This document shows, piece by piece, positions 30,394-39,781 of a DNA stretch of 60,299 bases (its first letter is position 1; each line of letters starts with the position of its first letter). The stretch covers positions 1-60,299 of the forward strand of contig NZ_VWPY01000025.1 of assembly GCF_011839805.1 (NCBI RefSeq), in the 5' to 3' direction. The notes under the pieces were generated by a model, which was not told the DNA's origin, made no database searches, and saw only the letters and a program-made list of their open reading frames with translations. The stretch is from Kineococcus rubinsiae. Lineage in GTDB: Bacteria; Actinomycetota; Actinomycetes; Actinomycetales; Kineococcaceae. A program made the position numbers and the translations under genes.

Positions 30394-32595
30394 ATGGAGC
30401 CCAGGTCGGCGCCCGCGTCGCGCGGCGCCCTCCACGTCCACCTCCTGCAGCGCACCGCGACGGAGCTCGCGGCGGCGCTGGACGTCGCGGGGGCGGTCTC
30501 GGCCGTCCTGCGCTCCGCCCACGCCGTGCTCGGCACGAGCAGCTGCGGCGTCTCGGTGCACGACCCCGACTCCGACCTCCTCCTGCCGCAGCTGCCCGAC
30601 GCCGTCGACGGCGCGGACCCCTACGGGCCCGGGCACCCGGTGCCCCTGGACTCCTCGACGCCCAGCGCCGAGGCGGCCCGGACCGCGCGGCCCGTCCTCA
30701 TCCGCTCGGTGGAGGAGCTGCGCACCCGCTTCGACGGGGGGCTCAACGACCTCGTCGTGGCGACGGGGGAGCTGTCCTGGGCGATGGTCCCGATGCTCGC
30801 CCGCGGCCGGCTCGTCGGCGTCCTGCGCTTCGGCTTCGACCGTCCCGGCTCCCTCGACGAGCTCGAGCTGGAGTTCGCCACCGCCCTCGCCGGGCAGTGC
30901 GCCCTCGCCGTCGAGCGGGCGGAGCTGCTGGACACCGCCCGCGACGCCGTCCAGGCCGCGGCCCGCTCCGAGCAGCGCTACCGGACGCTGGCCGAGGCCG
31001 GCAGCCTCGACGTCTTCACGGCCGAGCCCGGCGTCGGGCTCACCAGCGACCTGCCGGGCTGGCGCGCCCTCACGCGCCGCGACGGACCCGTGATGCCCGT
31101 CGGCTGGCGCGACGACGTCCACCCCGACGACCTGCCGGCCGTCATCGAGACCTGGAACCGCGCCGCCGTCGAGGGCACTCGGCTCGCCTACACGCTGCGC
31201 CTGCGCACGCCCGACGGGTGGCGCTGGATCTCCACCTCCGCCGTCCCCGTGCGCGCCGAGGGCGCCGGCTCCGACGCCCCCGTGCAGGAGTGGATCGGCT
31301 CCGCGGTCGACGTCACCGAGCGCGTGCGCGGGGAGCGCCGCACGCGCACGCTGCAGGCGCTGACCAGCGCGCTCGCCTCCGTGCACACCCACGACGACGT
31401 CGTGGCCGCCGTCCTGGCCGCCGCCGTCGACGGCGCCGACGCGGTGCGCGCCGCCCTCACGGTCCTGCCCGAGGACCCGGGCGGCCACGAGGTCCCGCTG
31501 CACACCTGGCAGCGCGACGCCGGGCGCCAGCCGCTGGACGCCATGCCCTGGAGCGGCGCGCAGCACCTCGAGGTCGTCGCGGCGCTGGAGGTCTCCGGCG
31601 GGGCCTTCCTGACGGAGCAGTACGTGGCCGACGACCGCTCGCACTGGGCGCCCGAGGCCTTCGCCGACGCCGTCGCGCGCGGCGAGGTGGCGTGGGCGCT
31701 GCTGCCGCTGTGCTCGCGGCCCCGCCAGGTCGGCGTCCTCCTGCTGTCCTTCGACGAGCCCCAGCCCGAGGACGCGGCCGAGCGCGAGTTCCTCGCCGCC
31801 TTCGCCCGCCAGGCCGCCACGGCCCTGGAGCGCCAGCTGCTCTCCGACGCCGAGCGCAGCACCGCCTCGATCCTGCAGGAGGCGCTGCAGCCCGGCCCGC
31901 TGCCCGCCGTGGACTGGCTGCAGGCCCACCGCCGGACCGCGACGAGCGTGGGCAGCGAGGTCGGCGGGGACTGGGCCGAGATCATCGCCCTCGACGACGA
32001 CCTCGTCGCCGTCGTGCTCGGCGACGTCATGGGCCGCGGGGCGCGCGCCGCCACCGCCATGGGCGAGGTCCGCACCCAGGTGCGCACGCTCGCGCTCATC
32101 GACCCGCGGCCCAGCGCCGTGCTGCGCGGGCTCGACCAGTGCTTCGCCGTCAGCGGCACCGACGACCTCGTCACCCTCTTCTACGGCCTGCTCTCCGCCG
32201 ACGGGCACCTGCGCGCCGCGAGCGCCGGGCACCTGCCCCCGCTGGTCGCCGACGCCGCCGGCAGCCGCTACCTCGACGTCCCGCCCGGGGTGCCGCTGGG
32301 GGTCGCGGGCGACGAGCGCGCCGACGTCCTCGACGTGCACCTGCAGGACGGGACCGTCTTCTGCGTCTTCTCCGACGGGCTCGTCGAGACGCGCACCCGC
32401 GGCCTCACCGAGGGTCTCGACGCGGCGCTCGCGGTGCTGGGGGACGCGGCCGGGCGCTGCGAGGCCGGCCGCCCGGGCGCGCAGGACACCGCCGCGGCGG
32501 TCGCGGACGAGCTCATGACCGAGCTCGGGCGCGGGGTCGAGGTCGACGACGACGTCACGGTGCTCGTCCTCCGCCTGCTCGGGGCGGAGCGCTAG
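30394..32595 (+). CDS. GAF-PAS-GAF-PP2C (SpoIIE) phosphatase
   Basis: The 733-residue protein has a GAF-like sensor (about 15-180), a PAS fold (about 200-310; DDVHPDDLPAVIETW, IGSAVDVTERVRGE), a second GAF (about 315-480) and a C-terminal SpoIIE/PP2C phosphatase (about 495-730) with EVGGDWAEI, VLGDVMGRGARAAT, AGHLPPL and VFSDGLVETR. Such proteins dephosphorylate STAS anti-anti-sigma factors in response to signals. It is soluble. The ATG at 30394 has GGAG about 9 nt upstream. It follows the RsbW-like gene; no STAS gene is nearby. Confidence 0.9.
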   Translation: MEPRSAPASRGALHVHLLQRTATELAAALDVAGAVSAVLRSAHAVLGTSSCGVSVHDPDSDLLLPQLPDAVDGADPYGPGHPVPLDSSTPSAEAARTARPVLIRSVEELRTRFDGGLNDLVVATGELSWAMVPMLARGRLVGVLRFGFDRPGSLDELELEFATALAGQCALAVERAELLDTARDAVQAAARSEQRYRTLAEAGSLDVFTAEPGVGLTSDLPGWRALTRRDGPVMPVGWRDDVHPDDLPAVIETWNRAAVEGTRLAYTLRLRTPDGWRWISTSAVPVRAEGAGSDAPVQEWIGSAVDVTERVRGERRTRTLQALTSALASVHTHDDVVAAVLAAAVDGADAVRAALTVLPEDPGGHEVPLHTWQRDAGRQPLDAMPWSGAQHLEVVAALEVSGGAFLTEQYVADDRSHWAPEAFADAVARGEVAWALLPLCSRPRQVGVLLLSFDEPQPEDAAEREFLAAFARQAATALERQLLSDAERSTASILQEALQPGPLPAVDWLQAHRRTATSVGSEVGGDWAEIIALDDDLVAVVLGDVMGRGARAATAMGEVRTQVRTLALIDPRPSAVLRGLDQCFAVSGTDDLVTLFYGLLSADGHLRAASAGHLPPLVADAAGSRYLDVPPGVPLGVAGDERADVLDVHLQDGTVFCVFSDGLVETRTRGLTEGLDAALAVLGDAAGRCEAGRPGAQDTAAAVADELMTELGRGVEVDDDVTVLVLRLLGAER

Positions 32596-32605
32596 CCTCC
32601 CCCGT

Positions 32606-33361
32606 GTGACGTCCCCCAGCGCCTCGGCGAGCGTCCGCCCGTCCCCCACCGTCGCCGTCGTCGTCCCCGCCAAGGACGAGGAGGAGCGCATCGCGCGGAC
32701 CGTGGAGTCGCTGCGCTCCCTCGAGGTCGCCGACCTGGTCGTCGTGGTCGACGACGGCTCGCGCGACGGCACGGCCCGCCGGGCGCGCGACGCGGGCGCC
32801 CTCGTGGTGGCCCACCGGCGCAACCGCGGCAAGGCCGCGGCGATGCAGACCGGCGCCCGCGCCGTCGCCGCCGCCGAGGCCTCGACCCCGCGCCCGGGCA
32901 CCGGACCCCGCCCGCTGCTCTTCGTCGACGCCGACCTCGCCGAGACCGCCGTGCGGACGGCTCCGCTCACCGGGCCCGTCCTGGCGGGCGCGGCGGACCT
33001 GACGATCGCGGTGCTGCCCCGGCAGTCCGCCGCGGGCGGGGGCCGCGGGCTGGTCGTGGGCCTGGCCCGCCGCGGCACCCTGCGCGCGGCGGGCTGGTCT
33101 CCGCAGCAGCCGCTGTCGGGGATGCGCTGCCTGACCCGCCCCGCGTTCGAGGCCGCGCTGCCCCTGGCCCGCGGCTGGGGCGTGGAGACGGCCATGACGA
33201 TCGACCTGCTCCGCGCGGGCCTGCGGGTGCAGGAGGTGCCGTGCGAGCTGCAGCACCGCGTGAGCGGCACCGACTGGCGCGCCCAGCTGCACCGCGCGGC
33301 CCAGTACCGCGACGTCGCCCTCGCGCTGGGCCGGCGCCGGCTGCTGCTCGGTGGCGGCTGA
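32606..33361 (+). CDS. Family 2 glycosyltransferase
   Basis: The 251-residue protein has the GT-A start VAVVVPAKDEEERIARTVESL, VDDGSRDGT and the metal-binding DADLAE. It lacks membrane helices. Related short GT2 enzymes transfer sugars to polyprenyl phosphate or small acceptors. It begins 10 bp after the phosphatase stop, and its last 11 bp overlap the start of the mannosyltransferase-like gene. The pair may build a polyprenyl-linked sugar and then use it; this is inference. Confidence 0.87.
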   Translation: MTSPSASASVRPSPTVAVVVPAKDEEERIARTVESLRSLEVADLVVVVDDGSRDGTARRARDAGALVVAHRRNRGKAAAMQTGARAVAAAEASTPRPGTGPRPLLFVDADLAETAVRTAPLTGPVLAGAADLTIAVLPRQSAAGGGRGLVVGLARRGTLRAAGWSPQQPLSGMRCLTRPAFEAALPLARGWGVETAMTIDLLRAGLRVQEVPCELQHRVSGTDWRAQLHRAAQYRDVALALGRRRLLLGGG

Positions 33362-34823
33362 GGTCCCCGGGGCCCCGCCCCGGACCACACCGCCCCGGAC
33401 CGCCCTCGCGGCCGCCGCGGTCTCCCTGCTGCTGTGGGCGGCCGTCGCGGCCGCCGGCCCCTCCGCCGCCTCGCCCGACCTCGGGCCGGGCGGCGGTCCG
33501 CCGTTCGACCTGGGCCTGCACCCCTCCTCGGCCGTCGTCAGCGTCCTGCTCGCGGCGTCCTGGCTGCTCGGCGGCACCGCCGTCCTGCTGGGCCTCGCGG
33601 CCGTCGGGCGCGGGTGGCGGCCCCGGCCGGGCCGGGTCCTGCTCACCGGGGGCCTCGCGGCGCTCGTCGTGCTGCTCGTGCCGCCCGTCGGGTCCGCGGA
33701 CCACCTGAGCTACGCGGCCTACGGGCGGATCGCGGCCCTGGGCGGCGACCCGTACGTGCAGGCGCCCGACGCCTTCGCGGGCGGGAGCGACCCGGTGGCC
33801 TCCGCCGTGCGGGCCCCGTGGCGCTCGACGCCGTCGGTCTACGGGCCGGTCGGCACGGCCCTGCAGGCCCTCGCGTCGCTGCTGGGCGGTCCGTCGGTGC
33901 GGGCCACGGTGTGGTGGGGGCAGGCCCTGGTGGTCCTGGCGTGGACGGGGGCGGCCTTCGGCCTCGACCGCGCGCTGCGGGACCGGCCAGCGGCCCGGGC
34001 CCGCGCGGGGGTGCTGTGGACGCTGAACCCGCTGCTGCTCACCGTCGGCGCCGGTGGTGCGCACGTCGACGTCCTGGCCGGGGCGGCCGCGCTCGCGGCG
34101 CTGCTGCTCGCCCCGCGCCGGCCCCTGCTCGCGGGCCTCGCCCTGGGGGTCGCGGTGGGCACGAAGCTGCCCTACGGCGCGGTCGCCGCGGGGGTCGTCG
34201 TGGCCTGGGTGCTGGCCCGGCGCCGCGGCGACGGCCCCGGTGCCGGCCTCCTGCTGCGCGGGGCGGTGGGGGCGCTCGTCGTGCTCGTGCCCGCCCACGT
34301 GTGGGCGGGGGCGCACGCCTACGACCAGACGCGCACCGCGAGCCGCTACGTCTCGCTCGCCACCGTCTGGCGCCCGCTCGTCGAGGCCGGGCTGCCCCGC
34401 GGCGCGCTGCTGCCCGGCACCCTCCTGCTGATGGCCGCGGTCGCCGCGCTGTGGTGGCGCCGGCTGGTGCTCGACGTCCCGCCGGACCGGCAGGCGGCCG
34501 GGGTGACGGCCGTGCTCGCGCTGGGCTACCTCGTCGCCGCCCCCTACGAGCTGCCCTGGTACGACCTGCTCCTGTGGGGTCCGCTCGCCCTGGTCGCCGC
34601 GGCGCCGGTGGTGCTCGAGCGCGTGCTCGTCGTCCGCCTCACCCTGCTGGCCGTGGCCTACGTCCCGGGCCTCGTGGAGGGCATGTCCCCGGCCGTCGAG
34701 GCGGTCACCCTCGGCTACCGCCGGGAGGCCGGGCCGTGGATCGCGTGGGCGGCCCTGGTCGCCGTCCTGGCCCTGCCCCTGCTCATCGGGCGCCGTCGTG
34801 TCCTAGCGTGTGACGGTGCCTGA
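33351..34823 (+). CDS. Polytopic GT-C mannosyltransferase (MptB-like)
   Basis: The 490-residue protein has about 12 hydrophobic segments with a GT-C-type first loop (SADHLSYAAYGRIAALGGDPYV) bearing acidic/His residues, and later GDPYVQAP, YGPVGTALQ, LNPLLLTVGAGGAHVDV and GTKLPYG. These resemble MptB-type polyprenyl-phosphate mannose-dependent alpha-1,6-mannosyltransferases that extend lipomannan-like glycans. Acceptor and linkage cannot be read from sequence. GTG 33351 lies within the preceding gene, and its end overlaps the next by 14 bp, giving a tight operon. Confidence 0.82.
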   Translation: MAAEVPGAPPRTTPPRTALAAAAVSLLLWAAVAAAGPSAASPDLGPGGGPPFDLGLHPSSAVVSVLLAASWLLGGTAVLLGLAAVGRGWRPRPGRVLLTGGLAALVVLLVPPVGSADHLSYAAYGRIAALGGDPYVQAPDAFAGGSDPVASAVRAPWRSTPSVYGPVGTALQALASLLGGPSVRATVWWGQALVVLAWTGAAFGLDRALRDRPAARARAGVLWTLNPLLLTVGAGGAHVDVLAGAAALAALLLAPRRPLLAGLALGVAVGTKLPYGAVAAGVVVAWVLARRRGDGPGAGLLLRGAVGALVVLVPAHVWAGAHAYDQTRTASRYVSLATVWRPLVEAGLPRGALLPGTLLLMAAVAALWWRRLVLDVPPDRQAAGVTAVLALGYLVAAPYELPWYDLLLWGPLALVAAAPVVLERVLVVRLTLLAVAYVPGLVEGMSPAVEAVTLGYRREAGPWIAWAALVAVLALPLLIGRRRVLACDGA

Positions 34824-35622
34824 CGCGATCGCCCCGGACACCGCCTCCCTCCTCGCCGCCTACGACGCGGCCGCCCGCCGGCCCCACGTGGCCGCGCTGC
34901 CCACGGGGGTGATCGCCGAGGAGGACGGGCCGCTGACCCGGGTCTGGTACCCCGAGCGGGGCTTCGTCAGCACCCCCGCGGACCTCGGCGTCACCGGCCC
35001 CGAGCTCGACGCCCTCATCGCCCGCCAGCGCGACGCCTTCACGGCCCGCGGCCGGTCGCTGGAGTGGAAGACCTGGGACTACGACACCCCCGCCGACCTG
35101 CCCGAGCGCCTGCGCGCCGCCGGGTTCGCCGCCGAGGACCCGGAGACCGTGCTGGTCGCCGAGGTCGACGCGCTGCTGCAGCTGCCCACCGACGTGCCCG
35201 AGGGCCTCACCGTCCGCGAGACGTGCAGCGAGCAGGACGCCCGGCGGGTCGCGGAGCTGCAGACGGAGATCTGGGGCGACGACTGGTCCTGGCTCGCCGA
35301 GGACCTGTTCTCCCGCTCCCAGGGCGAGCAGCCGCTCGTGCGCATCCTCGTCGCCGAGGAGGGCGACCGGATGGTGGCCGCGGGCTGGCTGTCGCTGGTC
35401 CCCGAGTCGGGGTTCGCGGGCCTGTGGGGCGGCTCGACGCTGCCCACCCACCGCCGCCGCGGCGTCTACCGCTGCCTCGTCGCGCGCCGGGCGCAGCTGG
35501 CCGCCGGGCTCGGCGTCCGGTACCTGCAGGTGGACGCCTCGCCCGACAGCCGGCCGCTGCTCGAGCGGTTCGGCTTCGTCGCCGTCGCCACGACGACGCC
35601 GTTCGTCTACCCCGCCCCCTGA
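34810..35622 (+). CDS. GNAT-family acetyltransferase
   Basis: The 270-residue protein has a C-terminal GNAT domain (about 135-265): RILVAEEGDRMVAAGWLSL, then the acetyl-CoA loop STLPTHRRRGVYRCLVARR and VDASPDSRPLLERFGFVAV. The N-terminal half is an additional alpha/beta region. It would acetylate an amine of an unknown substrate. GTG 34810 overlaps the mannosyltransferase gene by 14 bp; a second GTG six bases on is possible. Its place in the glycosyltransferase operon may be incidental. Confidence 0.88.
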   Translation: MTVPDAIAPDTASLLAAYDAAARRPHVAALPTGVIAEEDGPLTRVWYPERGFVSTPADLGVTGPELDALIARQRDAFTARGRSLEWKTWDYDTPADLPERLRAAGFAAEDPETVLVAEVDALLQLPTDVPEGLTVRETCSEQDARRVAELQTEIWGDDWSWLAEDLFSRSQGEQPLVRILVAEEGDRMVAAGWLSLVPESGFAGLWGGSTLPTHRRRGVYRCLVARRAQLAAGLGVRYLQVDASPDSRPLLERFGFVAVATTTPFVYPAP

Positions 35623-35658
35623 GCACCCGACCCCTGAGCCGGGCGCTCGTGAGCGCGC

Positions 35659-36492
35659 TCAGGCGAGGTGCAGCTCCTCGGCGATGGCGGTGAGCACCGG
35701 CACGATGTCCACGCCCGGCGCGGTGAGGACCTGCGCGCACACGTGGTCCGCGCCCGCGTCGACGTGCGCGGTGAGGCCCGCCGCGACGGTGGCGACGTCG
35801 CCGTGCACGCTCAGGACGTCGATCAGCTCGTCGCTGCCGCCGTCGGCGAAGTCCGCGTCGCTCCAGCCGAACCGGCGCAGGTTCGACAGGTAGTTGGTCA
35901 GGTGCAGGTAGGGCTGGTCGACCACGGGGCGGCCGACGGCGCGGGCCCGCTCGGGGTCGGTCTCCAGCACGACCTTCTGCTCGGGCGCCACGAGGACGCC
36001 CGGCCCGACGGCCTCGCGCGCGGCCGCCGTGTGCTGCGGCGGGACGAGGTAGGGGTGCGTGCCGCGGGTGCGCTCCGCGGCGAGGGCGAGCGCCTTCGGG
36101 CCGAGCGCCGCGAGCACGCGGCCCTCCTTCGGCACCCCGGCCCGGTCGAGCGCGTCGAGGTAGTCGACCATCGTCTCCATCGGGCTGCGGTACTCCTGCG
36201 TGGCCTCGGGGTGGCCGATGCCGACGCCCAGCAGGAAGCGGTCCGGGAAGCGCTCGGCCAGCCGGTGGTAGGAGGGCGCGACCTCCTCGGCCTTCGTCGC
36301 CCACATGTTGACGATGCCGGTGGCCACGACGATCCGCTCCGTCGCCGCGAGCAGCTCCTCCGCCAGCGCGAGGTCGCCCGCGGGCGAGCCGCCGATCCAG
36401 ACGGTGCCGTAGCCGAGGCGTTCCGCGGTGCGCGCGAAGTCGGCGTCGACGACGGCCGCGCCGCGCCAGAGGCCGTAGGTTCCGAGGTCCAT
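35659..36492 (-). CDS. Luciferase-like F420-dependent oxidoreductase
   Basis: The 277-residue protein is a single TIM-barrel LLM-type enzyme: LGTYGLWRG, ERLGYGTVWIGG, VVATGIVNMWA, RFLLGVGIGHPEA and GADHVCAQVL. The MSMEG-like actinobacterial group uses coenzyme F420 for hydride transfer. The substrate is not known. The ATG at 36492 is the only sensible start. It converges with the acetyltransferase gene, stops 36 bp apart. The 220-bp gap before the next gene shows no clear promoter motif. Confidence 0.88.
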   Translation of the reverse strand: MDLGTYGLWRGAAVVDADFARTAERLGYGTVWIGGSPAGDLALAEELLAATERIVVATGIVNMWATKAEEVAPSYHRLAERFPDRFLLGVGIGHPEATQEYRSPMETMVDYLDALDRAGVPKEGRVLAALGPKALALAAERTRGTHPYLVPPQHTAAAREAVGPGVLVAPEQKVVLETDPERARAVGRPVVDQPYLHLTNYLSNLRRFGWSDADFADGGSDELIDVLSVHGDVATVAAGLTAHVDAGADHVCAQVLTAPGVDIVPVLTAIAEELHLA

Positions 36493-36712
36493 GCCGTCAC
36501 TGTCCCAGCCGTCCGACGTCCCGGCACGCGCGGACCGTGACATCCGCTGCTCCGGGCAGCGTGGCGAACGGGTGGTGGTGTCAGCCCACGGTCAAGGATG
36601 GTCCTGGGGGCGACGAGTCCGTAGCGTGACGTCGGGTGACCCCCTCGTCGTCGAGGCCTCCGAGAACCGGGGCCCAGCACCACCGGGGCACGCCACGAGG
36701 AGACCCGCACCA

Positions 36713-37108
36713 ATGCCTGAGCACTGCAGCGTCCTGACCGAGCAGACGGTGTCCCTGCCGCCGGAGTGGTGGGGTTCCGTCCTGGACGGCGTCGCCCTCG
36801 GCGACCGCCGCGTCGTCGTGGAGGACGCGGCCGGCAACCGCTTCGTCCTGCTCGCCGAGAGCAGCTACCGCGCCCTCGAGCGCACCCGCGAGGGGGCGCC
36901 GGCGCGCGCGAGCGTCACGCTGACGGGTCGCGAGCGCGAGGTCCTGCAGCTGGTCGCGGACGGCTGCCCCGGCTCCGTCGTCGCCCAGCGCCTCGGCCTG
37001 GCCGCGAACACCGTCGCCCAGCACCTCGCGGGCGTGCGCCGCAAGTACGGCGTGAACTCCAGCGCCGCGGCCTGCGTCGCCGCGCGCGCCGACGGCTTCA
37101 TCGTCTGA
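36713..37108 (+). CDS. Orphan LuxR/GerE-type DNA-binding protein
   Basis: The 131-residue protein has an unassigned N-terminal region (about 1-65) and a GerE/LuxR helix-turn-helix at about 68-125 (LTGREREVLQLVADGCPGSVVAQRLGLAANTVAQHLAGVRRKYGVNS). There is no receiver domain, so it is not a normal response regulator. The N-terminus could dimerise or sense a ligand. GAGGAG lies 11 nt before the ATG. It stands between a luciferase-like gene and a helicase without obvious partner. Confidence 0.85.
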   Translation: MPEHCSVLTEQTVSLPPEWWGSVLDGVALGDRRVVVEDAAGNRFVLLAESSYRALERTREGAPARASVTLTGREREVLQLVADGCPGSVVAQRLGLAANTVAQHLAGVRRKYGVNSSAAACVAARADGFIV

Positions 37109-37190
37109 CGGACCCCCCACGAGGCCCCCTGCACGCAGGGCCGGGCTCCGTCCGGTCGCCGGCCCCGCCAGCTGAGACCATGGGGGGGCC

Positions 37191-39764
37191 ATGACCACCA
37201 CACCCGCCGCCCCGTTCCTCCCGGACCTCCTGCCCGTCGCGGGCAGCGCCGCCGCCGCCGACCCCGACGCCGTCCACGAGGCGTTCACCGACTGGGTCAC
37301 CTCGCGCGGCATCGAGCTGTACCCCGCGCAGCAGGAGGCCCTCATCGAGGTCGTCTCCGGCAGCAACGTGGTCCTCTCGACGCCGACGGGCTCGGGCAAG
37401 TCCCTCGTGGCGGCCGGGGCGCACGCCGCGGCGCTCGCGGCGGGGGTCCGGTCCTTCTACACGGCGCCGCTGAAGGCCCTGGTCAGCGAGAAGTTCTTCG
37501 CCCTGGTCGAGACGTTCGGCGCCGACCGCGTCGGGATGATGACCGGCGACGCGTCGGTCAACCCGCAGGCGCCGATCATCTGCTGCACGGCGGAGGTCCT
37601 GGCCAACGTCGCGCTGCGCTCGGGCGCCTTCGCCGACGTCGGCCAGGTCGTCATGGACGAGTTCCACTTCTACGCCGACCCCGACCGCGGGTGGGCGTGG
37701 CAGGTGCCGATCGTCGAGCTGCCGCAGGTGCAGTTCGTCCTCATGTCCGCGACCCTCGGCGACGTCGACTGGCTGCGGGAGGACCTGACCCGGCGCACGG
37801 GCCGGCCCACGGCCGTCGTGACGTCGGTCGACCGCCCCGTCCCGCTGCACTACTCGTGGGCCACGACGCCGCTGCAGGAGACCGTCGAGGAGCTGCTGCA
37901 GACCAACCAGGCGCCCGTGTACGTCGTGCACTCCACGCAGGCCGCCGCGGTCGAGCAGGCGCAGTCGCTGACCAGCGCGAAGGTCGCGACCCGCGAGCAG
38001 CGCGACGCGATCGCCGAGGCCATCGGCGGGTTCCGGTTCGCGGCCGGGTTCGGCAAGGTCCTGTCCCGGCTGCTGCGCATGGGCGTCGGCGTCCACCACG
38101 CGGGGATGCTGCCGAAGTACCGCCGCCTCGTGGAGACCCTCGCGCAGGCGGGGCTGCTGAAGGTCATCTGCGGCACCGACACCCTGGGCGTCGGCATCAA
38201 CGTGCCGATCCGCACCGTGCTGTTCGCGGGGCTGACGAAGTTCGACGGCCGCCGCACCCGGCACTACCGCGCGCGGGAGTTCCACCAGATCGCGGGCCGC
38301 GCCGGGCGCGCGGGCTACGACACGGCGGGCACGGTCGTCGTGCAGGCGCCGGAGCACGAGGTGGAGAACGCGCGCCGCGTCGCGAAGGCCGGCGACGACC
38401 CGAAGAAGCTCAAGAAGGTGCAGCGGGTCAAGGCGCAGGAGGGTTTCGTCTCCTGGTCGCAGGCCACGATGGACAAGCTCGTCGTCGCCGAGCCCGAGCA
38501 GCTCACGTCGCACTTCCGCGTGACGACCTCGATGCTGCTGAACGTCCTGCAGCGCCCCGGGAACCCGGTCGAGGCCATGCGGCACCTGCTGCTGGACAAC
38601 CACGAACCCCGCAAGCTGCAGGTGCGCCACGTGCGCCGTGCGGTCGCCCTGTTCCGCGCGCTGCTGGACGCGGGCGTCGCGGAGGTCCTGCCGCACCCGC
38701 TGCCCGACGGGCGCACCGTGCGGCTCGTGGTGGACCTGCAGCTGGACTTCGCGCTGAACCAGCCGCTGTCGCCGTTCGCCCTCGCGGTGCTCGACGACCT
38801 GCTGGACAAGGAGTCCCCGACCTACGCCCTCGACGTGGTCTCCGTCATCGAGAGCACCCTCGACGAGCCGATGAAGGTGCTGCTGGCGGAGAAGTCGAAG
38901 GCCAAGGGCGAGGCCGTGGCCCGCATGAAGGCGGAGGGCATCGAGTACGAGGAGCGCATGGTGCTCCTCGAGGACGTCGAGTGGCCGCAGCCCCTGGCGG
39001 AACTCCTGCGCGCGGCCTACGAGGAGTACCGGGCGGGGAACCCCTGGGTCGCCGACTACGAGGTGCGCCCGAAGTCGGTGGTGCGCGACATGTACGAGCG
39101 CGCCATGACGTTCGGCGACTTCGTCGCGTTCTACCAGCTCGCCCGCTCTGAGGGCCTGGTGCTGCGCTACCTCGCCGACGCCTACAAGGCGCTGCGCCAG
39201 ACCGTGCCCGAGGACGCCCGCACCGAGGAGCTCACCGACCTCGTCGAGTGGCTCGGGGAGGTCGTGCGCCAGACCGACTCCAGCCTGCTCGCGGAGTGGG
39301 AGCGGCTGCGCTCGGGGCTCGACGGGAGCGAGGCGGTGGAGAACGCCCTCGCGCCGCAGGAGGACGAGGTGCCGCCGGTCACGAAGAACGCCCGCGCGTT
39401 CCGCGTGCTCGTCCGCAACGCGATGTTCCGCTTCGTCGAGCTGGCGGCGCTGGACCGTCCCGCGGCCCTGGCCGCCCTCGACGGGTCCCCGTCGGAGGAC
39501 GCGTGGGCCGACCAGCTCGACGCCTACTACGAGGAGCACGACGCGATCGGCACGGGCCCCGACGCCCGCGGCCCGCACCTGCTGCAGGTCGACGACGGCT
39601 CCGGCCCGGACCCGAAGGGCTCCCCGCGCGCCTGGTACGTCCGGCAGGTGCTCGACGACCCGGCGGGCGACCGGGACTGGGCCGTCGTCGCCGAGGTGGA
39701 CCTCGACGCCTCCGACGAGGCCGGGACGGCCGTCGTGCGCGTGGGCGGTCTGCTGCGCCTCTAG
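37191..39764 (+). CDS. Ski2/HelY-like DEAD-box RNA helicase with DUF3516
   Basis: The 857-residue protein carries the superfamily-2 motifs: Q-like YPAQQEALIE, Walker A STPTGSGKS (about 62-70), motif Ia APLKALVSEKF, II DEFH, III SATLGD, IV VVHSTQ, V GTDTLGVGINVP and VI QIAGRAGRAGYD. The long C-terminal part (about 420-857) matches the DUF3516 extension of actinobacterial Ski2-type helicases. These are thought to unwind RNA in decay or ribosome processing; the role is not firmly known. ATG 37191 follows a G-rich GGGGGGG stretch. Confidence 0.9.
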   Translation: MTTTPAAPFLPDLLPVAGSAAAADPDAVHEAFTDWVTSRGIELYPAQQEALIEVVSGSNVVLSTPTGSGKSLVAAGAHAAALAAGVRSFYTAPLKALVSEKFFALVETFGADRVGMMTGDASVNPQAPIICCTAEVLANVALRSGAFADVGQVVMDEFHFYADPDRGWAWQVPIVELPQVQFVLMSATLGDVDWLREDLTRRTGRPTAVVTSVDRPVPLHYSWATTPLQETVEELLQTNQAPVYVVHSTQAAAVEQAQSLTSAKVATREQRDAIAEAIGGFRFAAGFGKVLSRLLRMGVGVHHAGMLPKYRRLVETLAQAGLLKVICGTDTLGVGINVPIRTVLFAGLTKFDGRRTRHYRAREFHQIAGRAGRAGYDTAGTVVVQAPEHEVENARRVAKAGDDPKKLKKVQRVKAQEGFVSWSQATMDKLVVAEPEQLTSHFRVTTSMLLNVLQRPGNPVEAMRHLLLDNHEPRKLQVRHVRRAVALFRALLDAGVAEVLPHPLPDGRTVRLVVDLQLDFALNQPLSPFALAVLDDLLDKESPTYALDVVSVIESTLDEPMKVLLAEKSKAKGEAVARMKAEGIEYEERMVLLEDVEWPQPLAELLRAAYEEYRAGNPWVADYEVRPKSVVRDMYERAMTFGDFVAFYQLARSEGLVLRYLADAYKALRQTVPEDARTEELTDLVEWLGEVVRQTDSSLLAEWERLRSGLDGSEAVENALAPQEDEVPPVTKNARAFRVLVRNAMFRFVELAALDRPAALAALDGSPSEDAWADQLDAYYEEHDAIGTGPDARGPHLLQVDDGSGPDPKGSPRAWYVRQVLDDPAGDRDWAVVAEVDLDASDEAGTAVVRVGGLLRL

Positions 39765-39781
39765 GACCGTAGGATCCGCGG

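Noticed and set aside
30346-33390. A 1014-codon minus-strand frame opposite the phosphatase and glycosyltransferase
   Set aside because: It has no domain or motif and covers two well supported plus-strand genes.
37127-37140. Terminator hairpin CCCTGC-AC-GCAGGG after the LuxR-type gene
   Set aside because: With a realistic loop only about five pairs remain, too weak to call.
37098-39578. An 826-codon open frame on the minus strand opposite the Ski2-like helicase
   Set aside because: The helicase frame carries all superfamily-2 motifs; the antisense frame has low-complexity composition only.
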